From: Holtermannia corniformis
Lineage: Eukaryota; Basidiomycota; Tremellomycetes; Holtermanniales
Assembly: GCA_001599935.1 (NCBI GenBank)
Contig: BCIJ01000018.1
Location: 279,590-343,589, forward strand
Length of the DNA stretch: 64,000 nt
Direction of reading: 5' to 3'
Shown: positions 20,572 to 31,423 of the stretch, piece after piece
Layout: every line of letters begins with the position of its first letter
Position numbering within the stretch: the first letter of the stretch is position 1
Made by a program: the position numbers and the translations under genes
The notes under the pieces: generated by a model
Databases searched by the model: none
What the model saw: only the letters and a program-made list of their open reading frames with translations
Told to the model about the DNA's origin: nothing

Positions 20572-23500
20572 ATGCCATCAAGCCACGAGCCACCACCGGC
20601 AACACCACCGTCACACACCCACTCAACATGGCACCACGTCAACCCGGCCACGCGGCCGCTCAACCTCCAGATCCTCCAGCTGACCCCGTTGGCCCTCACG
20701 CTCTCGTTGACGCTCGCGAGGCCACTGCAGCAGCAGCACAAGCGCCAGCGCAGGCGCTCGGAAGACGAGGTGGCCGTCGCCGCAGCAGACGTCGAAGCCG
20801 AGAGCTTTAAAGAGTTGTTGGCTCACGGCGTCGTCGTGACCGTTAATGGGCAGCCGTGGTCGCGTATCGTTGCGCATGTGTCGGAACACGATACTGCGGG
20901 AGGTATAAGGGAAGACGGCTCGGCTACTACCACCGCGAGGGAGGAACGATTGCCTGGTCCAGCGGGCACTCTGCAACCGCAAGCTCAAGCGCACCAAGCA
21001 AACGAACGCGCAGTCGTCGTAGTGTACGGCCTGTTGCCAGGCAACGAGTACGAAGTTGAGCTTCGAGTCGTTGGCATGCCGCTGCCGGGTACAGGCATGG
21101 CAGAGGAGGATTACGCGATCGGTGAGTGCTTTTCGTCTACGGTCCGACTCTGGCCTCGTGGTGGACGCCTTGCGCCTGTGAACAACCGGTTGGATCTGAA
21201 CCTGTGCGGCCGCTGGCCTTTCGTATGCGATGAAAGGCCGGCGACGGCAGTCCCAGATCATCAACGCCAAGCATATCGACTCCCAGTCAACTGCAATGTT
21301 CCCGTTCACTTCGTCTTGGTTGCAACCAGCTCTGATTCTGCTACATCAGCTCGCTAGCATTTTCGATCGCAACAGCAGTATAAGACTCGATTCGCCCATC
21401 TGGACAAGGACGTGTATCGCCTCCTCGATACCGGCGAGCGCGGGCATGACCATGCCACAGATGGATACGTTGGTAGTTCAGTAGCTGGCATTGAACTGCA
21501 TCGAGCTCCGTCAGCTGCGTAGTCTGCGTTGCCTTACACGTCGATGAGAAACTTTGCCGGTCTGGCGAGCTTCAGATCCGACGCCGAGGTGATGGATTCT
21601 GCCTGTTGGCGCCGCGCTAGGTTTTCCAGCTACTGGCGTGACAGATCTGCGACGTTGGCGTCCTTCGTTAGCTCACACGGGCGATTGAGTGTAATCCGTC
21701 AGATAGGTTTAATCGCTCATCTGCCCTTGGAGCAATCATTCAATCAAGAGTATCTTGGTATCCGTATCTCATGTTATTGCCTCTAGGCCGCCACTCGTCT
21801 CGTGGCGGCAGAGACCAGCCGTCGAGATGTGTCGGACAAGCAGTCCACAGGTGCGTCGATTATGCCGGATGAGACGACACAGCCAGATCTACCCAAGTTC
21901 GGGCTGTCCGTCAGATCCGATGTGATGACGGACTTGCGCTCCGTATCAAGGTCGAGCTGACGCTTTGTTTTGGGCAGCGCGCGTGATTCGCCTTCGTACC
22001 TCAGTTCCAACGTGTGGGTTCGATTTGCCGATTCGGCAGGTCGAAGTCGATCTACGAGCTGGCGATGTCGGCCATCTGCACTGCGCGAACAAACGGAGTG
22101 ATAGGTCCAGCTGAACGTGACGGGATTCAACCGGGACTGGCTTAAACTCGCGGTGCGTTGGCTGAATATCTATGACTGGTCGTGACTGGTCGTGATTGTG
22201 CGCGGCGCTTAATTCATTCGTGGCCTGATATGGGAAGAAGCTGGGCATTTGCTCTCTGTAGGCAGTACGGCATCTACTACCCGAGAGCACTGCTACGTCC
22301 TGTCTCATCATGAAGGGAGCTTGGCAAGTAGATGATCATCAGCGCGCGCGGTCTCAGAAAAGACAGGTCACGGCCTGTGTGCGCTGCGCGATTGATCCGT
22401 GTCAAAGATTGGCTAGTACAAAGCTCAGAATGTACTGCTGGTGCACTCCTCGGCACACCTCTAGCTTGCCGAGATCGATATCAAGAGGTCTCGCGTGGAC
22501 GATGCTGAAGGTAGTGACCACGGTATCATGACAGCTGATGAAGCTATGTTGGAATGAGGTTACAATCATCTCACACGAGTGAAATTGAACGCTGCGGTAG
22601 CTGCAGATGATACGGAGAGGCAGAGCAGCACAGATCAAAGTCAGACGATCTGCATTGATCGCCGTCGGACAGGAGTGGATCATGCAAGCGCGAGTGACGC
22701 CGCCATCCGAGGCGCTTGGATTCGCGCTGGCTCGATCCATGTGACTTTGCCGGTGATTTGGCGGGGACCTTCAGCGTCTGTATACAGATGTTGCTTTTTT
22801 GTTCGTGCACTGCCTGTGCTAGCCAAAGCGATATAGCTTGAAAGTCTGCCATGGCGTGCGGGCTTCGCTGTGGCGGCTCCAAACTCGGAGACCATCAATC
22901 TGCTGCGTCGCGAGCCGTCTTGGGTGATTACTCCTTCGTAGCCGCCCGGATCCCGCGGTCGACGCGGACTCACTGTATCCGATGCAGGGTCCTGTGCATA
23001 TCAAACCTTGTCACGACAATGCCAGCTCTCCGTGTCCACTAGCCCTTGCTGACACACCATTTAGCCTCAACCACCGTGCTCATCCCGCCCGGTCCTACTG
23101 GCTCACGGTCTCGCGCCAACTCGCTCCGATCTCGCTCGATCCCGCGCTCACGATCAAACTCGCTCACCGCGCCCGAGCACATCCCGTCACCGGTCCCCTC
23201 TCCACTTTCGCAACCACCAGCGACGCCGCCTCAGCCACAGCAGACAGTTGATGTTCAAGCAGCACATCTCCGTCACCTGTTGTCCGTCACCAACGCTGAG
23301 CGGGACGCCCTCCTTGCACAGATCAAGGAGACTCGCCGAGCTTCACAGCGTGCCGAGGCAGCTCTACGACAGGAAATCGAGTCGATCAAAAAGTCGAGCG
23401 AAAAGCTTTCGGCTGCGGATCTGCGTGCGCGACAAAAGACTCTTGCGTTGCAGGAACAGGTCAAGCAGGCTTACGCGGCGAGTGAGAACGCCGACAAAGA

Positions 23501-25070
23501 GACGATTGCCGTCGAGGCGTCGATGGCGGATGTTGAAGCTGAAGAGCAGAGCGTGGCAAATGATATGGAAGGCGTCAAGGACGAGCTCAAGGCTTCGGAC
23601 GAGAAGGAAGACGCGGCGAGGGAGAAGGATCGCCGAGCGCGCGCAGATGTCGACAAGGCGCTGACCGACATTACCAACAAGGTTGAAAAGATGCGCACGA
23701 AACGCGACAAGCGGCAAAGCGAACGTGAAGAACTCGAGAGAAAGCTCGCCGACCTCATCCATCAGCGCGAAGAGCAAGAGCAACGCAACGAGATGGAAAT
23801 GCAGAGACGACGAACTAGCGGCCTCACTGGTGCGCACTTTGCTAGCCGCGGAGGATGGGACGATCCGACGTGGCATGTCGGTTACCCTGCGCATCAGGAG
23901 CAGGGAAGAACACTATCGGCCCACCCGTCGCTTACCAACTTGGCTGGCGCTGCGGCTAGCGGGTCAGGTTATCGCTCGCGTGCGGCTAGTGGTTACCAAA
24001 CGCGGTATCCCAGTGGCGCTCCTGCATCCGTGGGCATCCCGGGCAGTCGCACGGGCACCGGTACCACGGCGACCGCCCCAGTGGGCAGTCCAACCCACGG
24101 TGGGTTCTACCAGAACTACGCAGCTCGGCCAGGCCCCAGTGCGTCTTCGCAAGCAGGGCAACGCTCGGCCTCCAATCCAGGCGTCAACATTGCCGCCCCT
24201 CCCTTCCAGCCGTCATTCACCCCGTCGTTCTCGGGTCCGGGCGGCGCATCGGCGTCATCCGGCGATCAGCACACAACCAGTCTGGTGCCACCACAGTTGC
24301 AACATCGCATCTACTTGCCGTCCGTGCGGCCACCACGGCCCACTCCCACCTTCCACCCGCCCCCTGGTGTTGCGTCTCATCACACTTCCTCGACATCGTC
24401 GCCTGGCACAGGTGGCAGCGGTGGAGAGTCGCCGCCGTCGCTGTCCCAGCCGGCCTTTCCGCCCTTGCCCTCGCAGCAGCCAGGAACAACCAGTACGCCA
24501 GCCATTGCACCGAGCAATACAAGCCCGAGTGTGCGCCCGCAAGTGCCGACCGGCCCGAGCCTGGCATCCATTGTCACTCGAGCAGTGCTGAGCCCATACT
24601 CTGGTGTGCTCAATCAACCGCAACACCAGTCACACTCGTCATCGGCATCGTCATCATCTTCGATTCCGAACGGGTTGGGCTCGCGCCGCGCGTCGTACCA
24701 ACGTCACTCGCCGCCGCCGTCCGCACCTGGCAGTTCAGGCCCATCATCTCGGCAAGCATCCATCCCCAGTACCCAGTCGCCCGCTCAAGCGCATGCGCAA
24801 CCGTTTGGCCCGCAACAGAGTCCATTGACGCCAACGTTCGTGAGCTCTCCAGGGCCGATAAACCAAACGCCAAAGGGCAACCCAGCGGTTCCGTCGCGCA
24901 TCTGGGGTGCACCGACTTATAGTGGCGACGAACACCCCGGTCTACCAGTCTCGCCGACTGGGTTTCCTTCCAGTGTATGGGGCAACGGCGGGCCTTGGCC
25001 GGGCGGTGTAGGCGCTAGGATCCCGACACCGCCTGTTGGTGCTGTCGGTGAGAAGCGGGACGATGCTTGA
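20572..25070 (+). CDS. FN3-like and coiled-coil protein (putative ubiquitination-network signalling type)
   Basis: Exon 1 (20572-21121) begins MPSSHEPPPATPPSHTHSTW and encodes VVVTVNGQPWSRIVAHVSEH and VVVVYGLLPGNEYEVELRVV, a fibronectin-type-III-like strand pattern. The donor at 21122 (GTGAGTGC) and acceptor at 23064 (ACACCATTTAG) join it in phase to ASTTVLIPPGPTGSRSRANS. A long coiled coil follows (LLSVTNAERDALLAQIKETR through ELERKLADLIHQREEQEQRN), then a roughly 380-residue Ser/Pro/Gly-rich tail ending GAVGEKRDDA. This layout matches basidiomycete proteins often labelled ubiquitination network signalling protein; the biochemical role is not established. The intron is about 1.9 kb, which is far outside the local norm. 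That the two exons form one gene is inferred from the phase match and this known layout. Confidence 0.65.
21122..23064. other. Outsized intron (1,943 nt)
   Basis: It lies between the FN3-like and coiled-coil exons. The ends look like a normal local intron (GTGAGTGC at the left; TTGCTGACACACCATTTAG at the right), so about 1.9 kb may have been inserted into a short ancestral intron. Only scattered short frames are seen inside (e.g. 21783-22130 minus, 22571-22882 minus). None has a recognisable domain. No clear terminal inverted repeat or target duplication was found by eye. Confidence 0.5.
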
Positions 25071-25137
25071 TGGGTAAATGATAGTTGTGACGATACGAGG
25101 AGACGATGCACGCAATGAACACGATGATTTAGAGCTA

Positions 25138-26096
25138 CTAGTCGATGCATCGAGGGATGCCGGCAACAAAGTCTGACCAATCTACAGTCTCTATACGCAC
25201 TTCGGAGTGCGCCAATGCGTCGCTACAGAAAGCCACGGCCCAGCGATACGCCTTGCCGTCTCCGTCCGTGAGGTCACCGTGGTGTATGCGCCAGTTCGAT
25301 CCCAATTGGGCATTGTCGACCGTCAGCCTCAGGCAACCGGCTGTTATCTCTACCGCGATACGCGAGAACTCGAAACCAAGACCTTCACCTAGAGCTTTGG
25401 TGTATGCTTCTTTGGCGGCCCAGATAGCTGCTAGTTGTGAGGCTCGAAGGGTGCTGCCTGCTTGGAGCGAACGCAGACGTGCGAGCTCCGCTGGGTGTAA
25501 CTGAACCTCTGTTAGCTCGTGCTTGCCGTCGGACATCAGTACCCGCCTGATCAGCCAGTGCCTCTTCTAAGTCTCGAATATCTGCCGGTGAGGACAGCAC
25601 GTTGATGATATCGATCCCGACTCTTGCGCCGGCGTCGCTTGTGGTCGCCATCAGCACGTATGCGCCGTCGTGAGTAATGTTGTAGTCTAGCGCTGGTTGC
25701 AGGGTCGGCTCAGTCTAAAGCGTCCATTATGAGCTTCATGGCGGTTGCTGTCAGGTTGCACGCACTATGTACGGTCGACCCTTGGGCGTCCGAGCGAGCT
25801 TGACGTGTGCAGCTCGAACATCATGCAGGATGCTGCCGATGTACCATCTAGGTAGGAGCTGACCGATGATGAAGCCTGTCACAGCTTCAGTAATCATCGT
25901 TGTGTTGCTGTCGGACCCACGCAGTCTGTCATCCGCAAGTCGGTAGCGTTCAGCACGGACTTGTGCGTCTTGATCGATGCACCATGCTAAATCAGCGATG
26001 GCCTGTGACACGATGAGAACTCCCCAGCAGCTTCCTGTACACACTCACAGCCTCGCCTGGCCTTGGATCAGGCAGCTCGACGGCAAAGACGCGCAT
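25138..26096 (-). CDS. 4'-phosphopantetheinyl transferase (Sfp/Lys5 type)
   Basis: The start at 26094-26096 gives MRVFAVELPDPRPGEA. Splicing then gives AIADLAWCIDQDAQVRAERY, FIIGQLLPRWYIGSILHDVR, LARTPKGRPYI, LDYNITHDGAYVLMATTSDA and VGIDIINV. The last exon has LAAIWAAKEAYTKALGEGLG. The GxDI and W(A)xKEAYxKALG motifs supply the magnesium and CoA-binding residues of the family. The enzyme moves phosphopantetheine from CoA to carrier domains. In fungi this type activates the lysine-pathway aminoadipate reductase and polyketide and nonribosomal peptide synthases. It is divergent from CHMP7 across 86 bp. Its 3' end converges on the coiled-coil gene, with 67 bp between the stops. Confidence 0.85.
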
Positions 26097-26182
26097 AGGG
26101 CGAGGTTGCGAAGAACGAGTCGCCACTCGGAAATCAACAGCCAATTGACCTCTGACCGCTCAGCAACCATCAGCTTGCAGCC
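26097..26182. promoter_or_regulatory. Compact bidirectional promoter, PPTase / CHMP7
   Basis: Only 86 bp separate the two divergent start codons, so both core promoters and both 5' leaders must fit here or overlap the coding sequences. No TATA box is seen, as is usual for housekeeping genes. Confidence 0.55.
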
Positions 26183-28029
26183 ATGGACGAGAAGAAGCCA
26201 GGCTTTCTCGAACACTTGCCAGAGTCCATCGCGAGACCCTCTGACCTGCGGCTGCAAGCTCTGTACGCGTCGACATCAGCTCAGTCCATCTCCAACCCGT
26301 CGGGCTACCAGGCCAATGTGCGGTGGTGGGCTTCAGTCGTGCAAGAGTTGCTACGATGCGGCTTTCTCAATGGAGACAAGGGTGATAGACTGGTATTGAA
26401 GGTCGATGAAGCGTTTCTCGGCAAGCTGGATGGTGGTCCGGGATTGGGACGACCCAAAGGGCTCGGAGGGGTCATCGTGAGTAGCATGTACGTCTATCTG
26501 TGCAAGCTGATACAAGGTGTGCTTCGCCATCAGGCCTCACAAATAGCCGCTGCACCTCCAGCTCATCCAACCCAACAACCACTCTCGACGTTTCTCTCCT
26601 CACCGACACCGATCAACCAGGCTCCCTCGCTGGCGTCCCGTTTCGTAGCTCGTCCATTGTGGTACGCCGTGTCACTCTTGAACCCATTCGGCGGTGGCGA
26701 GGACAAGGTAGAACCCGAAGATAGAATCTGGAAGCGTATCGGCGGAGGACGAGAATATGTGGACATGCAGTTACTCGAGGTGCGTGTCGACTCTGCCAGT
26801 CACTCAGCTACATGCTAAAGACCTTGATATTGCGCAGGAAGCTGCCCAGAACTTTGTCACATACAACGCAGCGAACCCACCAGTCACGTATACCTCGTCC
26901 TTGTACAATACCGCGACCTTTCAAGAGGCATACGGAGAACTCTGCTTTCCTTCGGGCTCGAGCAAGACAAGGTCGGCAGCAGCGTTGAGCAAAAAGGACT
27001 GTCAAGTTCTCCTCAAGTGGCTTGAGCGAGACCTCGGTGTCGTCGTGACTGATGGCGAGGTACATCTTCCGCAGTGACGCTTGTGGCGCTACCGAGCTGA
27101 CTGCACTAGGTCATCAAAGTACTGCAATCTCACGAGAACGCGGCCGAGCATGGCATCACCGAGGCCGACCACGGGACGATGCAGATCCTCTCGACTATTC
27201 GTCGACTCGACGAGCAGGTGGAGCGTCTCAGCGGCGAGATTGATGCGTGCGTCGCCGTACAACACACTGGCTGCCAGCTGACCCCGCGCCTCCAGGTGTC
27301 AAGCAAAGGCCAAGAAGCACCTGTCGCAAGGCCAGAAGTCAGTTGCCATGTCCTACCTTCGATCCAAGAAGCAGCTCGAGGACGTGCTCGACAAGCGCGT
27401 CGGCTCGGCCGAACAACTGCGGACAGTGTTGCGTGGTATCGAGCAAGCCAAGGGTGATGTCGAGGTGCGCCCACATGGAAGGCAGCACGAGGTCGATACT
27501 GACCTTGTCCCAGATCATGGCCGCGTACGAGACTTCGACTTCAACACTGCGTACCCTGCTTGCCCACCCATCGCTCAACCTCGACAAAGTCGACTCGACG
27601 ATGGACAGCCTCGCATCAGCTCTGGCCGACAGCAACGAGATAGACGAGGCCGTTCGTCTCGGTGGCGAGGTTGCTGTCGCAGCGGGCGGCGTCGGCGTCG
27701 GTGCAGATGACGATGAATTGGCGAGCGAGCTCGAAGAGCTCGTTAAGGAGGAGAAGGCGGCACAGGCGGCTGCAGACACCAAGCGAGCCAAGGAGGCCAA
27801 GGAGAAGCTCCAACTCGAAGCGAGGATCAAAGAGGAGGCAGCGCGAGAGCGCGAGGAAAGCAAGCGTCGGGAGAAGGCTGAGCAAGAGGCCAAGGAGGCC
27901 AAGTGGCAGCGCGTGTATGATGAGGCACAGGCGCGCAAGGAGGACGAAGCGGCGCGCAAGGAGGACGAAGCGGCGCGAAGTGAGGCAGAGCGATTGCGCA
28001 GGGACGAGGAGCGGGTCGTGGCTGAATGA
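26183..28029 (+). CDS. ESCRT-III-like CHMP7 (Snf7 domain) protein
   Basis: Starts MDEKKPGFLEHLPESIARPS with a winged-helix-like N-terminal half (YQANVRWWASVVQELLRCGF). Exon 2 starts at EAAQNFVTYN and encodes KKDCQVLLKWLERDLGVVVT. Later exons give a Snf7-type helical hairpin: VIKVLQSHENAAEHGITEAD, ILSTIRRLDEQVERLSGEID, AAKAKKHLSQGQKSVAMSYL and LEDVLDKRVGSAEQLRTVLR. A highly charged coiled tail follows (EERESKRREKAEQEAKEAKW). CHMP7 proteins recruit ESCRT-III to the nuclear envelope. The tail contains a direct repeat of ARKEDEA. Exon borders between 27060 and 27520 were chosen to keep the Snf7 frame. Confidence 0.75.
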
Positions 28030-28285
28030 GAGGACTTGAACGCTCTTTTATATTTCATGTACAATAGTAGGTGTTTCACGACGACACTATACAGCAACCA
28101 TTATGCCGCGCATCGTAACACCATTGAGGTACGTCTTCAAGACAGCTCAGTGCAATTTCGCGCGCGCCTTCGGGTGCTCCTCAGTCTTGTCGAAGTATAA
28201 TTTTGCTCTGCTTGCGAGGCCGCTGCTCTCCCCCAGGGTTTTATCCCGTTGGTGAAAGTCACTGCCTCAAGTATCACACGATACA

Positions 28286-28489
28286 ATGTGTGGCAAAGGT
28301 GAAACCACCTCCAACGCCAGCTCTGGCAAGGACAAGACCCCGCTTCCAACCCTGTTAGTGACTGAGCCTGATGATGATACGACTACAGAGACAAACTCTA
28401 CTCAGACCAAGTGCGTCAAGGACTCGCAAGGTAATGTGTATGCTTTTGAGGTCGACGGCGAGGGCGACGTTAAGATGGGTGGTACTTAG
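28286..28489 (+). CDS. Small acidic ORF, hypothetical
   Basis: 67 residues: MCGKGETTSNASSGKDKTPL, a VTEPDDDTTTE segment, then KDSQGNVYAFEVDGEGDVKM. It is hydrophilic, with no signal peptide or membrane segment, and I recognise no family. The same opening (MC followed by a Ser/Thr/Lys-rich run) and the EPDD core recur in the next small frame at 28839-29078, which suggests a tandem duplicated pair. It is short enough that chance cannot be excluded. Confidence 0.4.
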   Translation: MCGKGETTSNASSGKDKTPLPTLLVTEPDDDTTTETNSTQTKCVKDSQGNVYAFEVDGEGDVKMGGT

Positions 28490-28766
28490 CGGCTCAAACG
28501 ACAGACTTGACCAGCTCCTTCAAAACTTCCATTGTACCTATGTGTTCACAGCAGATACAAGCCCGATTACTGGGTGCCGACGTGATGACACTCTGCTCGT
28601 CTGTGTCGGTGTCATAACACCTTGCGCTGCAGGTCTCCGTGACAATTCGATAGGCTTGGACCCTATACGAGTTTGCCGAGGCTTCAATTCAACCCCACCG
28701 GTGACCGGCCTTCGCGACATCCATTCTGCTCTCGGGATTCAACGGCCGCTGCGATGGTGCGCGAGG

Positions 28767-28776
28767 TATATATAAA
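28767..28776 (+). promoter_or_regulatory. TATA box of small ORF at 28839
   Basis: TATATATAAA lies about 63 bp before the ATG at 28839, in a good position for a core promoter. A strong TATA box is rare in this window outside the secreted/small-protein genes, so it supports transcription of this frame and suggests inducible control. Confidence 0.5.
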
Positions 28777-28838
28777 CAGAAGGACGCAGGATTCTGACCC
28801 GAACATTCCCACCACCGCCAGTGAGAAGCTATATAGAT

Positions 28839-29078
28839 ATGTGCAGCACTCAAAAGTCAGAGCCAGCCCCATCGCAGCGGCTCCAAAGGCGGGTCACCAT
28901 TGAAGAGCCAGACGACACGTCAGACCAATCGTCACCGTCTTCATCCATCGAAGCGCCCTCCGACCTGGCCAAACGCAAGGAGTCGCGTCGCAAATCAGAA
29001 GTATCTGAGGGGCGGTATGCCAGAATGTTCTTGGGTAGGGAGCCAGAGGTCTCGGACGACGAGCCAGAACAGTCGTGA
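28839..29078 (+). CDS. Small charged ORF, hypothetical
   Basis: 79 residues starting MCSTQKSEPAPSQRLQRRVT, then IEEPDDTSDQSSPSSSIEAP, KRKESRRKSEVSEGRYARMF and LGREPEVSDDEPEQS. It is rich in Ser, Glu, Lys and Arg and probably disordered. A TATA box sits at a sensible distance upstream. It shares the MC start and the EPDD core with the ORF at 28286-28489. No family is recognised. Confidence 0.45.
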   Translation: MCSTQKSEPAPSQRLQRRVTIEEPDDTSDQSSPSSSIEAPSDLAKRKESRRKSEVSEGRYARMFLGREPEVSDDEPEQS

Positions 29079-29688
29079 TTCCCTTGTAAGCGCGTGCAGA
29101 GAAAGATGGCCCGCCTTGATACCTTACCATACGAGGAAGTGGAGATGAGATACGCGAGATGTTGCCTTGATAGCCACTGATTCTCGCTGGAAGTCACGAC
29201 GGTCATCTCATGCACAACCCGTACTGACTGCGACTTTGAGCTGAGAGTCACAACCCGGAGTCGGTCGCCACCGTCATCCCGAAAGTTTAATTCCCATCCG
29301 GACGTTGACGTTCCAGCGGCAGGCACACTTGGCGCCGTCCGAGGCGGTGTTCGGCTCGCATACCATGGCTGACATGGGGCGATTAGTGGTAGTTCAGGTC
29401 ATGCGCATACCTTGATCTAGTTACTACTAGTGCTTCGCCCGCACCGCCTGCATGTAATCTTGGAGGTCATGCGGGACCAGGCCGAGCGGCCCCTGTTCTG
29501 CACGACCTGGCGCCAGAGTATATCTGTTCCTTTCGGACCGCTCATCCCTCCCCTCAGCCTCGCGTCTCCCTAGGCCTCCCCCCAGAGTGACTGTTTTGGC
29601 GTGCACGAGCCTCATCCCCGACCTATAAGTAAGACCGCGGTTCGCAAAGAGTATAGTCCACCCTCCTTCCCTCTCATCCTCTACCATA
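29079..29688. promoter_or_regulatory. Upstream region of first CE4 deacetylase gene
   Basis: About 610 bp without a supported frame. TATAAG at 29624-29629 is 60 bp before the ATG and is a likely core promoter element. The rest holds nothing recognised; minus-strand frames here (28850-29326, 29427-29687) have no coding character. Confidence 0.45.
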
Positions 29689-30809
29689 ATGTACGCCCCC
29701 GCCGCCGCTACCGCCTTGATCTCGCTCCTCTCCCTCTCGAGCGTTTACGCCGCACCTCACATCCAGAAACGTCAGGTTGATGTCGTCGGCCAGTGCACCA
29801 ACTCGGGTCAGGTCGCACTGACCTTTGACGGTGAGGAACATATTGATGACACCAGCTCGGTTGACACAGAAGGTAGACGGACCGTGGTACAGCCAGGGCA
29901 ACATCCGCTCCTCTCTCGAAAGCCACGGCGGCCGTGCCACATTCTTCCTCAACGGTGCGTGTCCGTGCTCTCCAGGTCAAAACTGATTCAACGGCACAGG
30001 CAACAACTACGGATGCATCTACGACTTTGCCGACCAACTCAAGGCCGACTTTGCAGCGTGCGTCCCATCTCGATCTCATGATCGCCGAGCACCGCCTTGA
30101 CGCCATTCCAGTGGTCACACGCTCGGCTCGCACACTTGGTCGCACGCCCATCTCAACTCGCTGTCATGGGACCAGATCCACGACGAGCTTTGGCGCGTCG
30201 AAGAGGCGTTCATCAAGATCCTGGGTGTCAAGCCGCTGTGTACGTTGCTTGCACCCACCCAGGCGGACACTGACGCAAGTAGTCTTCCGCCCGCCGTACG
30301 GAGAGTACAACGACCTGGTATGTCTGCTCGCTATATTGTACCCACTATGATCCGAGGCATGCTCATCCCATTAGGTATTGGCGGCGCTTGACAACCGCGG
30401 GTACAAGAGTGAGTTGCGTGAAAGAGTTGGCTCCGTCAGTCTTGTGCCTGATCGTCGTTCAGAGGTGTTCCTATGGACCGACGACTCTGGCGACGCCAAC
30501 GGCGAGCCGCTGTGGCAGTCGCAGCAGATGTACGACCAGATTGCTGGCTCTTATCCGCAGCCGCACCTCGTTTTGAACCACGAGACGATCGACACGAGTA
30601 CGTATCCGTCGCAAGGTTTGTGCGGATCCGCATCGCAAGCTAAAAGATACTGTACAGCACCCGCCGACCTCATCCCGTACGCCGTCGACCGCCTGACGTC
30701 GGCCGGTTACCAGCTTGTGGCCGTCGACACGTGCATTGGCGATCAAGGAATCTGGCCTTACCAGTGGGTTGGTGAGCCCCAGCAGCGCGACAACACCTGG
30801 CACTGCTAG
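29689..30809 (+). CDS. Secreted chitin/polysaccharide deacetylase (CE4)
   Basis: A signal peptide is clear (MYAPAAATALISLLSLSSVY, then AAPHIQKR with a possible Kex2-type KR site). Exon 1 ends TFD and a 46-nt intron (29831-29876) restores TFDDGPW. Further exons give RATFFLNG, GHTLGSHTWSHAHLNSLSWD, FFRPPYGEYNDLVLAALDNR, VFLWTDDSGDANG, LVLNHETID and YQLVAVDTCIG. The end is QWVGEPQQRDNTWHC. The catalytic Asp (TFDDG), metal-binding Asp/His/His (HTWSH), the RPPYGE motif and the LNHE histidine are all present. The enzyme should deacetylate chitin in the wall or host-derived oligomers. It is half of a tandem pair with 31424-32356. Confidence 0.85.
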
Positions 30810-31423
30810 GCTGCAGCTCGGCATGCGACGAGGGACAGGGCATTGTGTATGATGGACGATACTGAGTACCGGACTTTTGAGGCTACGGGGCATAATGACG
30901 ACAGTAATGAATGGACATGTGATGACTCGGCTTCATGCGATGATTCGGCAACTACCTTCGGACTGCATGGCATCAAGTTGGTGTGACCCGGACGCAGAAC
31001 ACGAGGGTCGGTAATGACGCTTGGCTTGGCGCTTGGAATAGGCCGGCTAGGAACTCTGGACCGAGCCAGTGGTTGGTTTTCGCATGTCGAGGCTGTGCAA
31101 TACTAGCGTCATGTGCAAACCGACCAACCAGTAGAGCTGGAGTCCACCGTGCCTCTATTGGGGAACTCTCCGGCCGGTGAGGCAGTGTCCGGCTCTGTCG
31201 GGTTGCTGAGGGTGTGCACGCTAGTCTGGCGTGCCGATGCGATGACCCGGCGCGGGCGCGCTTGGCGTGCATCGCAATCAAAACGGTATATAGTTCACCC
31301 TTGTTGAGCGGTGGTCCAAGCTGCCAACCACCTTTGATTCTGTAGCTCAGCACACTCCGCCAGGGTAGCTATATTTTGCTGCCTTCTCACGCTTCGGTCG
31401 TACCTCTTGACCGCCAGTCTACA
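30810..31423. promoter_or_regulatory. Intergenic between tandem CE4 genes
   Basis: About 610 bp. TATATAG at 31287-31293 lies some 131 bp before the second ATG and may be its core promoter. Nothing else is recognised. Confidence 0.45.

Noticed and set aside
22001..22060. tRNA B-box-like GGGTTCGATTTGC
   Set aside because: No acceptor stem, anticodon arm or A box could be fitted around it.
26045..26257. Upstream start for the phosphopantetheinyl transferase (MVAERSEVNW at 26170)
   Set aside because: It is in another frame; the ATG at 26096 yields MRVFAVELPDPRPGEA, the expected family start, in phase with exon 2.
27339..28097. 252-codon minus-strand frame over CHMP7
   Set aside because: Poly-Ser/Ala translation is the mirror of the Lys/Glu-rich coiled tail on the plus strand.
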